Source of the DNA: BOG-1363 sp043775355
Lineage (GTDB): Bacteria; Planctomycetota; UBA11346
Direction of reading: 5' to 3'
Assembly (NCBI GenBank): GCA_043775355.1
Contig: JAYVSL010000016.1
Coordinates: forward strand, 1 to 13,631
Length of the DNA stretch: 13,631 bases
A program made the position numbers and the translations under genes. Shown here piece after piece: positions 7,338 through 13,631 of the stretch. The notes below the pieces were generated by a model. It had not been told where the DNA came from and ran no database searches. It was given only the letters and a program-made list of their open reading frames with translations. Every line of letters starts with the position of its first letter. The stretch's first letter is position 1.

Positions 7338-7675
7338 TGCGGCGCGGCGATATTTTCTGGGCTGATCTTGGTGAGCCTCTTGGCTCTGAGCCTGGCTTTC
7401 GTCGTCCGGTTTTGGTTATTCAATCGGATGGATATAATCTGAGCAAATTGGCTACGACGATCGTTTTGTCATTAACGAGTAATATGGATCTCCGGAAAGC
7501 GCCAGGCTGTGTCTCGCTTACGAGGCAGGAAACTGGTTTGCCCAAAGATTCCGTGGCTAATGTGACACAAATGCGCACGTTGGACCGCAGTCGTTTGAGC
7601 GAACAGGTGGGACAATTAGATGATTCCACCATGTTTATGATAGACACCGCATTACGCCGGGTTCTTTCGCTGTAG
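7337..7675 (+). CDS. mazF: MazF/PemK-family endoribonuclease toxin
   Basis: A 112-residue protein opening with MRRGDIFWADLG, the family N-terminus, with RRPVLVIQ (23-30) forming the Arg-bearing core strand and GLPKDSVANVTQMRTLD (67-83) the conserved C-terminal strand region. MazF toxins cleave single-stranded mRNA at short motifs; the cut site cannot be predicted here. The start at 7337 is preferred over the ATG at 7331 because GGTGGA (7325-7330) is spaced six bases from it and the protein then begins like other MazF proteins; the start overlaps the antitoxin stop as TAATG, implying coupled translation. The length is normal and the protein appears intact, so the module is probably functional. 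Confidence 0.93.
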   Translation: MRRGDIFWADLGEPLGSEPGFRRPVLVIQSDGYNLSKLATTIVLSLTSNMDLRKAPGCVSLTRQETGLPKDSVANVTQMRTLDRSRLSEQVGQLDDSTMFMIDTALRRVLSL

Positions 7676-7711
7676 ATTATTGACACCATCGCTGATCGAA
7701 TTTGCGCAACG

Positions 7712-7741
7712 TGCCGGACGTTATCCACTACCCATCCGGCA
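7712..7741. terminator. Weak inverted repeat between convergent mazF and rmuC
   Basis: TGCCGGA (7712-7718) and TCCGGCA (7735-7741) are perfect 7-base arms around a 16-base loop, in the 52-base space where mazF and rmuC converge and overlapping the rmuC stop codon. Position suggests a bidirectional terminator, but neither side has a T run and the loop is long, so it may only be a processing or protective hairpin. Confidence 0.25.
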
Positions 7742-9188
7742 TCTGAATTGCGCGCGGTACTTTATCAATTTCCTCAATAACGTCGAGATCATCGCCGCTG
7801 CCCGCGCCGAGTTCTTTTAATTTGCGTGCGCTGACCAGCACGCGGGTTTCGAACGAGCCGACGGCTTTGTTGTAGGAATCGACGGCCGTTTCTAGGCCGT
7901 TGCGAACTTTGCTGAAATGTTCGACGAAGACGCGAAGCCGAGCGTGCAGCTCGGCGCCGAGATCAGCGACTTGTTGGGCATTAGCGGCGAGTTGTTCTTG
8001 GCGCCAGCCATAAGCCACCGCGCGAAGCAGGGCGATGAGCGTGGTTGGGGTGGCAAGGATGACGCGCGCTTCGACGCCGACTTCGATCAATGACGGATCT
8101 GCTTCCAACGCGGCGCTGAAAAAAGTTTCGCCGGGTAGAAACAGCACGACGAATTCTGGCGTTGGGCTGAGGTGTTCCCAGTACGATTTCGCGCTGAGCT
8201 TGTGCAGGTGATCACGAATTTGGCGCGCGTGATCGCGCAGGCAGGCGGCGCGTTGATCGCCTTCGACTTCGAGTGAGGCGAGATAGGCGGCGAGCGGAGC
8301 TTTCGCATCCACGGCAATCGCTTTGCCACCGGGAAGTTTCACCACCAGATCTGGGCGTAAGTAACCATCGCCGCTAGTGACAGTGGATTGCAAGGTAAAA
8401 TCGCAGTAATCGAGCATGCCCGCGAGTTCGACGACGCGCTTGAGTTGGATTTCTCCCCAGCGTCCGCGCACCGCCGGAGCACGCAGAGCGGTGACCAGAT
8501 TGCGCGTTTCGGTTTGCAGTTGGCCTTGACCGGTGGCGAGGGCTTTGACTTGTTCTTTCAGTTCGGCGTAAGCGCCGACGCGGTTCTTTTCTAATTCAGA
8601 CAGCGAGCCGCCGACTTTTTCCAAGGTTTCTTTAATCGGTTTTAGAACGGCATCGATGGCTTGTTGTCGTTGGTTCAAATCACCTTTAGCGCCTTCTTGA
8701 AATTTTTCCAAAGTCGCCTTCGCCAGATCCATGAACGATTGATTGTTGTGCCGCAGTGCTTCCGAAGACAGCGCTTTGAAAGCATCGGCAAGTTTGGCCT
8801 GAGCTTGATCCAGCAACAAAAGTTTTTCGCCCGCCGTTCGCCGTTCTTCTTCCAGCCGAGTCGTGAGTTCAGCAGTGCGTGCGCCTTGGTGGGCGTGCTC
8901 GCCGCGCAAACGTTCGAGCACCGCGTCGGCGTCGCTGAGTCGGCCGCGTAATTCGTTCAGACTGCGTTCATTCGCAGCGAGGCGTTCCGTGAGGATCGCT
9001 TGGTTTTTTTCGGCAACGGCGTGTTCCGCACGAGCTTCTTGTTGGGCTTTGTCATAGCCGTGACGGAAATGTTCCGCCGCACGGTTCTTGAGCATGAACC
9101 ACGTGAATATCGCGCCAGCAGCAGCCCCGGCGATGAGCCACACCATCGGATCAAGCGCCGTCGGCATGTTGGAAGCCATGGCATCCAT
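7728..9188 (-). CDS. rmuC: RmuC-family DNA recombination protein
   Basis: A 486-residue protein with the complete RmuC layout: an N-terminal membrane anchor (about 14-33), a long coiled coil (about 45-235, rich in Ala, Glu, Leu and Arg), and a C-terminal PD-(D/E)xK nuclease-like domain. The signature RGRWGE (241-246) precedes the putative catalytic set RPD (278-280) and VDAK (293-296, Asp294 and Lys296). RmuC in E. coli limits recombination between inverted repeats; its biochemical activity is not well defined. AGGA lies about six bases before the ATG at 9188, favouring this start over the in-frame ATGs at codons 4, 8 and 15. It follows secA by 76 bases on the same strand and may be read through from it. 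Confidence 0.95.
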   Translation of the reverse strand: MDAMASNMPTALDPMVWLIAGAAAGAIFTWFMLKNRAAEHFRHGYDKAQQEARAEHAVAEKNQAILTERLAANERSLNELRGRLSDADAVLERLRGEHAHQGARTAELTTRLEEERRTAGEKLLLLDQAQAKLADAFKALSSEALRHNNQSFMDLAKATLEKFQEGAKGDLNQRQQAIDAVLKPIKETLEKVGGSLSELEKNRVGAYAELKEQVKALATGQGQLQTETRNLVTALRAPAVRGRWGEIQLKRVVELAGMLDYCDFTLQSTVTSGDGYLRPDLVVKLPGGKAIAVDAKAPLAAYLASLEVEGDQRAACLRDHARQIRDHLHKLSAKSYWEHLSPTPEFVVLFLPGETFFSAALEADPSLIEVGVEARVILATPTTLIALLRAVAYGWRQEQLAANAQQVADLGAELHARLRVFVEHFSKVRNGLETAVDSYNKAVGSFETRVLVSARKLKELGAGSGDDLDVIEEIDKVPRAIQMPDG

Positions 9189-9264
9189 GGTGGTCCTCGC
9201 GGGCGTTAGTTGTCAGAGCAGATGGCGGAAAAATGAATCTTTCAGCAGTCCTTGCTACTACGGT

Positions 9265-12200
9265 TTATTTCCCGTGGCAGTTGCGGAACTGTGCGCCTGA
9301 TCCACACGGACATGGTTCGGTCGGACCTGGGCGTTTGGTTGGTCCTGGACCGAGCAGATCGGGAGCAGCTGGACGCGGCGGGGCGACCGGACGTGGCGGC
9401 GCTTCTCCGGCAGCTGCGGCTTTGAAGCCGGCGGCTTCCAGATGTGGCGCTGGGCCGACGCCTTCTGGTTCTGGTGGCTGAGCTTGAACCTGCAGACGGA
9501 AGAACAAACGCGCGACGTCGTGATTGATCAGCTCGGTCATGGTGTTGAACAAGCGATAGCCTTCTTCTTTGTAGCGCATGCGCGGATCTTTTTGCGCATA
9601 CCCTTCTAAGCCGATGGCGTGACGCAGGTGATCCATGGCGTACAAGTGATCTTTCCAGCGGCGGTCGATGACGTCGAGCAAAACAAAACGCATGACGTGG
9701 TCGTAGACCTCGCCCATTTCCGCTTTGCGTGCTTCCAAGGCTTTGGTGATGACGTTCATCAACATCGCTAAACAGGCGTCGCCACCTTCTTTGACCGGGA
9801 TGGAATCTGCGGCCGGAGCAGGAAGGCCGAATTCTTTGGCCACGGTATCGCTAATGCGTTGGGCAAGATCATTGCCACGCGTGCCATCTTCAGCAGTTTT
9901 TTGCACCACTTCATCCACCGCTTTGCGGTAGAGTCCGAGCAGCATTTTCTCTAGATCCTTGCCATCCAATACTTGCAGGCGCTGACGGTAAATAATGGTG
10001 CGCTGGCTGTTGGCGACTTGATCGTATTCCAACAGATTCTTGCGAATGCCGTAGTGGAATTCTTCGACCTTCTTCTGAGCTTTTTCTACTTGGCGACTGA
10101 CCATTGGTGATTCGATGGGGATGCCATCTTTCAGGCCCATGCGGCGCATCAGATTTGCCATCGTTGGGCCAGCGAAGCGTTTCATCAAGTCGTCATCAAG
10201 CGACAGATAGAAGCGCGATGAACCCGGATCGCCTTGGCGGCCAGAGCGACCGCGCAGCTGATTATCAATTCGGCGACTTTCATGCCGTTCGGTACCAACA
10301 ATACGCAGACCGCCGATTTGGCGCACGTCAACGCCGGAATGGAAAGTCGATGGCAGTGGCAGAGGGCCAAAGCCGGACAATTTACGTTTGGCGTTGATTG
10401 CCTTGAGCAATTGATCTTTCGGCGAGCCGCGCATTTTTTCGGCGTCTTGTTCGCCGACAAATTTCTTCACCCACAAATCGAGGGTGGCGTCGTCGATTTG
10501 TTCGGGCGAATCATTCGGCGTCAGGCGCTTGGGCATCAGCTCATGCGCTTGCCAGTGTTTGAATGCTTCCTGCGCGGTGGTTGCGCCCAGCACGATGTCG
10601 GTTCCGCGACCGGCCATGTTAGTGGCGATGGTGACTCCGCCGAATTTGCCAGCTTTGCTGACGATTTCGGCTTCACGCTGGTGTTGACGGGCATTGAGCA
10701 CTTCGTGCGGCACGCCTTTGCGGGTCAGCAATTCGCTCAGGCGTTCGCTGACCTCGACCGAAATGGTACCGACCAAGACGGGCTGACCGATGGCGTGCAG
10801 CTCTTCGACTTCGGCGACGATGGCCTCGTATTTTTCGCGTTCGCTACCGTAAATCAGGTCGGCCAAGTCCGTGCGCACGACCTGGCGATTCGGTGGAATG
10901 GCGATGACTTCCAGTTTATAGATGGCGTTGAATTCGTTGGCTTCGGTCATCGCCGTGCCGGTCATGCCTGCGAGTTTGCCGTACAGACGGAAGAAGTTCT
11001 GCAACGTGATGGTGGCGTAGGTTTGGTTTTCTTCTTTGGTTTCGACGGCTTCTTTGGCTTCAATGGCTTGATGTAAACCATCCGACCAACGACGGCCTTC
11101 CATCGTACGACCAGTGAATTCATCGATGATTTTGACCTGACCGTTGGAGACCAAGTATTCTTTGTCGCGGTGGTAAAGATGGTGCGCCTTGAGCGCGTTG
11201 TCCAAGAAGTGCGGCAAGTGCATCGCATCGCCGTCGTACAGATTCGGCACACCGAACAGTTTAGCAGCTTTGTCGATACCCGTATCGCTTAACGTGATGT
11301 GGCGATCTTTGATGTCGACTTCGAAATCTGCGCCAGCGGCAAGTTGCAGCGCAACTTCATTGGCTTGGGCGTAGAATTGTTTTCGACCAACCGCTGGACC
11401 ACTGATAATCAACGGTGTGCGGGCTTCGTCGATCAAGACCGAGTCGACTTCGTCGATCACCGCAAAAGAGCGGCGGGTCTGGACCTGCTCATCCAGAGCG
11501 CGGGCCAAGTTGTCGCGCAAATAATCGAAGCCGAATTCATTATTGGTGCCGTACGTCACGTCGCAGGCGTAAATTTGTTTACGCAAAAATGGCGGCTGTT
11601 GGTTTTGAATGGCGCCAACCGTGATGCCAAGAAAGCGCAACGTGGGCGCATTCCAGGCGGCGTCGCGCGCCGCAAGATAATCGTTCACGGTAATGACGTG
11701 CACTCCGCGCCCACCGAGCGCGTTGAGGTAGCACGTCAGCGAAGCGACTAAAGTTTTACCCTCGCCAGTGCGCATTTCGGCGATCTTACCCGCATGAAGG
11801 ACCATCGCGCCGAGCACCTGTACATCGTGCGCACGCATACGAAATGGTGGCGCAGACTTCGGGTGGCGCGTGCGAATCGCAGCATAAGCGGACGCTGGTA
11901 AGTCGAGGTCCCAGGCATCGGTGCCGCTGGCCAACTTGGCGCGGACCTCATCAACGGCGGCCTTGGCCGCGCCCCAATGTTCATCACCAAAGCCCTTGGC
12001 TGGATCGATGGCGTTCCACATGCCAATGCGGCGATCGGCGGCCTCGCGCGCTAACGCCAGCGCCTCGACCTGAATGGCATCCAAGCTGGTGCCATCAATG
12101 ACGCGTTTGCGTAAAGCCGCGCTGCGTTCCCGCAAAGTCGCGTCATCCAATTGCTGAAACTCATGCTCCAGCTTGGTGACCAGTTGGACGGCGGGCCACA

Positions 12201-12276
12201 ACTTACGCAACATCGCATCGTTGCTGGTGCCGAGGACGCGTTTGACCACGGCGGTCATCGTATCGAGAAAGGGCAT
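9265..12276 (-). CDS. secA: SecA preprotein translocase ATPase
   Basis: This 1003-residue protein is the motor of Sec-dependent export. It has Walker A MRTGEGKT (168-175), the Walker B region DEVDSVLIDEAR (275-286), LAGMTGTA (435-442), NMAGRGTDI (553-561), the GTERHESRRIDNQLRGRSGR block (661-680), LLEYDQVANSQR (748-759, where most SecA have EYDDVMN), and the helical scaffold near 863-910. A Pro/Ala/Gly-rich linker (about 933-986) ends in a SEC-C zinc motif (Cys989, Cys991, Cys1000, His1001). Relative to E. coli SecA there are extra segments at about 85-143, before the DVQ motif, and about 564-654, between GRGTDI and GGLRIVGTERH. The start at 12276 is chosen over an in-frame GTG at 12384 because AAGGAAA precedes it and the extra 36 codons look non-coding. 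DUF1080 and the Tat-signal proteins make export capacity relevant, but secA itself is housekeeping. Confidence 0.97.
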   Translation of the reverse strand: MPFLDTMTAVVKRVLGTSNDAMLRKLWPAVQLVTKLEHEFQQLDDATLRERSAALRKRVIDGTSLDAIQVEALALAREAADRRIGMWNAIDPAKGFGDEHWGAAKAAVDEVRAKLASGTDAWDLDLPASAYAAIRTRHPKSAPPFRMRAHDVQVLGAMVLHAGKIAEMRTGEGKTLVASLTCYLNALGGRGVHVITVNDYLAARDAAWNAPTLRFLGITVGAIQNQQPPFLRKQIYACDVTYGTNNEFGFDYLRDNLARALDEQVQTRRSFAVIDEVDSVLIDEARTPLIISGPAVGRKQFYAQANEVALQLAAGADFEVDIKDRHITLSDTGIDKAAKLFGVPNLYDGDAMHLPHFLDNALKAHHLYHRDKEYLVSNGQVKIIDEFTGRTMEGRRWSDGLHQAIEAKEAVETKEENQTYATITLQNFFRLYGKLAGMTGTAMTEANEFNAIYKLEVIAIPPNRQVVRTDLADLIYGSEREKYEAIVAEVEELHAIGQPVLVGTISVEVSERLSELLTRKGVPHEVLNARQHQREAEIVSKAGKFGGVTIATNMAGRGTDIVLGATTAQEAFKHWQAHELMPKRLTPNDSPEQIDDATLDLWVKKFVGEQDAEKMRGSPKDQLLKAINAKRKLSGFGPLPLPSTFHSGVDVRQIGGLRIVGTERHESRRIDNQLRGRSGRQGDPGSSRFYLSLDDDLMKRFAGPTMANLMRRMGLKDGIPIESPMVSRQVEKAQKKVEEFHYGIRKNLLEYDQVANSQRTIIYRQRLQVLDGKDLEKMLLGLYRKAVDEVVQKTAEDGTRGNDLAQRISDTVAKEFGLPAPAADSIPVKEGGDACLAMLMNVITKALEARKAEMGEVYDHVMRFVLLDVIDRRWKDHLYAMDHLRHAIGLEGYAQKDPRMRYKEEGYRLFNTMTELINHDVARLFFRLQVQAQPPEPEGVGPAPHLEAAGFKAAAAGEAPPRPVAPPRPAAPDLLGPGPTKRPGPTEPCPCGSGAQFRNCHGK

Positions 12277-12280
12277 GCAG

Positions 12281-12305
12281 TTTCCTTGCCCGCGGCCTAC
12301 GCGGG
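12281..12305 (-). promoter_or_regulatory. GC-only hairpin abutting the secA ribosome binding site
   Basis: On the minus strand CCCGCG (12305-12300), loop taggc, CGCGGG (12294-12289) is a perfect 6-bp stem, separated by one base from the Shine-Dalgarno AAGGAAA (12287-12281) of secA. The stem could hinder or gate ribosome loading. A second inverted repeat farther upstream pairs GCGCCA (12378-12383) with TGGCGC (12392-12397) around eight bases; it lacks a T run and so is a poor terminator. The 206-base gap 12277-12482 otherwise shows no gene and no convincing sigma-70 promoter. Confidence 0.4.
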
Positions 12306-12482
12306 ACGGGGCAAAATAGGAAGCCCCTCCCGGCGCACCAGAGGCAAACAAGCGACCGGCGTTGATTGGCGGCGACCGCGCCACCCACTCATGGCGCTGA
12401 GGGGTGCTTCAGTTGGGGTCGGTTCGAGCACGGTGAGCAACGGTTTTCGTTCACATGGAGTCGCTTTGAGGGTCGCGAAGGG

Positions 12483-12962
12483 TCAGGTGATTGATGGGTG
12501 ATGGGCGCAGCACGAGCGCTTCCACACCAAGACGCGGTCACACGACCATGCGCCGCCGCCACGAACGAGCAGAATGAGCAGGAGTGAGATAAAGAGAAAT
12601 TCGCTCATGCCCAAAAGGTCGCTGGCGGTTTTAATGTCATCGCGTTTTGCGGTGATGATCGCTACGGTCATGATTATCATGAGCGGGATGGCTGAGATTC
12701 GCGTGAAAAGTCCAATCATTAACATGCAGCCGAATGACAGTTCACTGATAGCAGCCATGGGCGCTTGGATTTCTGGCGCGGGAATTCCGAGTTCGCGAAA
12801 AAACTTAACCACGTCAGGAATTTTTCCGAGTTTCCCCCAGCCAGATTCGGCCATGACCCAGCCAACGCTGACGCGAGCAATGAGAAGAGGCACGCTGTCG
12901 AGGCGTAGCAGCAGGGCGACTCCGTGGTCATAGAGCGCGATCAAGCGATGGAGAATAGTCAT
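12483..12962 (-). CDS. DoxX-family membrane protein, likely part of an hvf/bufferin operon
   Basis: A 159-residue inner-membrane protein with four hydrophobic segments (about 23-40, 66-86, 90-105, 119-134). Conserved DoxX features include ARVSVGWVMAESGWGKL (29-45), FFRELGIPAPE (54-64), the membrane Glu74 in SELSFG, GLFTRISAIPL (84-94) and GGGAWSCDRVL (135-145). The start at 12962 is chosen over one 31 codons upstream because GGAG precedes it and the longer version would overlap the previous gene. The C-terminus beyond the family core ends in CCAHH (151-155), a possible metal ligand set. It lies 56 bases downstream of the DUF2063 gene, the order seen in HvfA-B-C-DoxX (bufferin) operons that respond to copper or other metals. 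DoxX biochemical function in these operons is not settled. Confidence 0.88.
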   Translation of the reverse strand: MTILHRLIALYDHGVALLLRLDSVPLLIARVSVGWVMAESGWGKLGKIPDVVKFFRELGIPAPEIQAPMAAISELSFGCMLMIGLFTRISAIPLMIIMTVAIITAKRDDIKTASDLLGMSEFLFISLLLILLVRGGGAWSCDRVLVWKRSCCAHHPSIT

Positions 12963-13018
12963 GAGGACTCCGTGGTCGGCACGCTGTGCCGAGACTGGGT
13001 TGATGAAGGGGTGGGAAA

Positions 13019-13631
13019 TTAACCGAGCGCGGTGAAAAAACCTTGCGTCAGCCAACGTGAAAACGCATTACGAATCATCGCCAGACGCGCGGCGGGAAGA
13101 CCATTAAGTGCTTCGCCAAGTGGGGCTCTGTTCACGATACGTGATAAAACGCGGGTTTCATCGGCATCGAGAGTAAAGCGCATTAAACCATCAGCATTGC
13201 GGATGACTGCGATTCCACCGCTCTTACGTTGTGGTGTGGGCAATGGCTTCGCGATGCGAAAGGCTTCGTAGACGGCGTTGGTATTGAAGCGACACGGCAG
13301 AACCCGCAGTGAAGGCGCGACCACCAAACGAATCGCACCCCAAGCGTGCGGCGCGACTCCGGCCAAGGCGGCGCCACTTAATGATGGCGCGGTAGCGGCG
13401 TGGATGGCTTCAACCAAAGCCCATTCCAGGCGCGCCAGTTCGGCTAAACGAATGCGTGCAGCGATACGAGTGGTCAACAACCATGGTGGAAAGAAACGGC
13501 CATAGGCATTCAGCGTGGCGTCAACTGGTGGGCACGCGGCGATGAAAGCATCCGCCATTTTGGTGAAGGCGCGTTCGCCCATCACCTGAGCGACGGCGGT
13601 GAAATCATCGGCCAGGCAATCACGTAGACGT
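13019..13631 (-). CDS. DUF2063 (HvfC/BufC-type) protein, 5' end outside window
   Basis: The reading frame is open to the right edge, giving 203 residues. The first visible residues, RLRDCLADDFTAVAQVMGE, match the N-terminal DUF2063 core (arginine-rich helix, then D-F-x-A-V-x-x-x-x-G-E-x-A-F), followed by AACPPVDATLNAYGRFFPPWL. The GTG at 13585 is therefore internal, not the start. The C-terminal half includes a beta-strand-rich segment with LPCRFN and a DADETRVLSRI helix ending at TALG. DUF2063 proteins partner the DUF692 multinuclear iron oxidase (HvfB/BufB) that modifies cysteine-rich bufferin peptides; despite the domain name, DNA binding is not established. The DoxX gene follows after 56 bases. 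Family assignment is from recognisable sequence pattern and context; about 40-60 N-terminal residues are missing. Confidence 0.85.
   Translation of the reverse strand, partial: RLRDCLADDFTAVAQVMGERAFTKMADAFIAACPPVDATLNAYGRFFPPWLLTTRIAARIRLAELARLEWALVEAIHAATAPSLSGAALAGVAPHAWGAIRLVVAPSLRVLPCRFNTNAVYEAFRIAKPLPTPQRKSGGIAVIRNADGLMRFTLDADETRVLSRIVNRAPLGEALNGLPAARLAMIRNAFSRWLTQGFFTALG

Noticed and set aside
10234..11076. Plus-strand open frame of 280 codons inside secA
   Set aside because: Antisense to the conserved SecA motifs; no start signal or family resemblance.
12277..12384. Longer secA start (GTG at 12384)
   Set aside because: The added 36 residues show no SecA similarity, cover the hairpin and Shine-Dalgarno, and the ATG at 12276 has a good AAGGAAA.
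12963..13055. Longer DoxX start at 13055
   Set aside because: It would overlap the end of the DUF2063 gene and adds a non-DoxX-like stretch; the ATG at 12962 has GGAG upstream.
1..13631. CRISPR arrays, tRNA, rRNA or insertion sequences
   Set aside because: No regularly spaced repeats, no cloverleaf or rRNA-like sequence, and no transposase-like protein was seen.

Overview
The window reads as chromosomal DNA of a PVC-superphylum bacterium, most likely a planctomycete. This is inferred from gene content: Tat-exported Gfo/Idh/MocA oxidoreductases beside a secreted tandem DUF1080 protein, a NupG-like permease, and a SecA with two large insertions relative to E. coli SecA, the first of which (residues about 85-143) resembles what I recall of planctomycete SecA. 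No marker fixes the phylum and no RNA gene is visible.

Left half (1-6941): a sugar-oxidation locus in two divergent arms around a 166-base gap (4169-4334). The minus arm runs from a secreted two-domain DUF1080 (3-keto-disaccharide hydrolase family) protein (4168-2840) to a Tat-signal Gfo/Idh paralogue whose EKP motif is EAP (2783-1476) and then a second Tat-signal Gfo/Idh protein with an intact EKP that runs off the left edge (1402-1). The plus arm is a cytoplasmic Gfo/Idh dehydrogenase (4335-5429) followed after 48 bases by a NupG-type MFS permease (5478-6941). The simplest reading is that exported oxidoreductases and DUF1080 act on glycosides outside the cytoplasm by 3-keto chemistry, the permease imports the product, and the cytoplasmic dehydrogenase finishes the redox step. 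Substrate and direction are inference. An intrinsic-terminator-like hairpin on the plus strand lies inside the last visible codons of the left-edge gene.

Middle (6942-7727): a short, more AT-rich toxin-antitoxin module, a ribbon-helix-helix antitoxin and a MazF/PemK endoribonuclease overlapping at TAATG. In front of it is a compact promoter carrying an inverted repeat and a 10-base direct repeat that probably serves as the autoregulatory operator.

Right half (7728-13631, all minus strand): rmuC, then upstream of it secA, whose Shine-Dalgarno sequence sits directly against a GC-only hairpin. Further upstream are a DoxX-family membrane protein and the C-terminal part of a DUF2063 (HvfC/BufC-type) protein that runs off the right edge. 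The last two are the typical tail of a hvf/bufferin metal-stress operon, so a DUF692 (HvfB/BufB) gene is predicted just outside the window.
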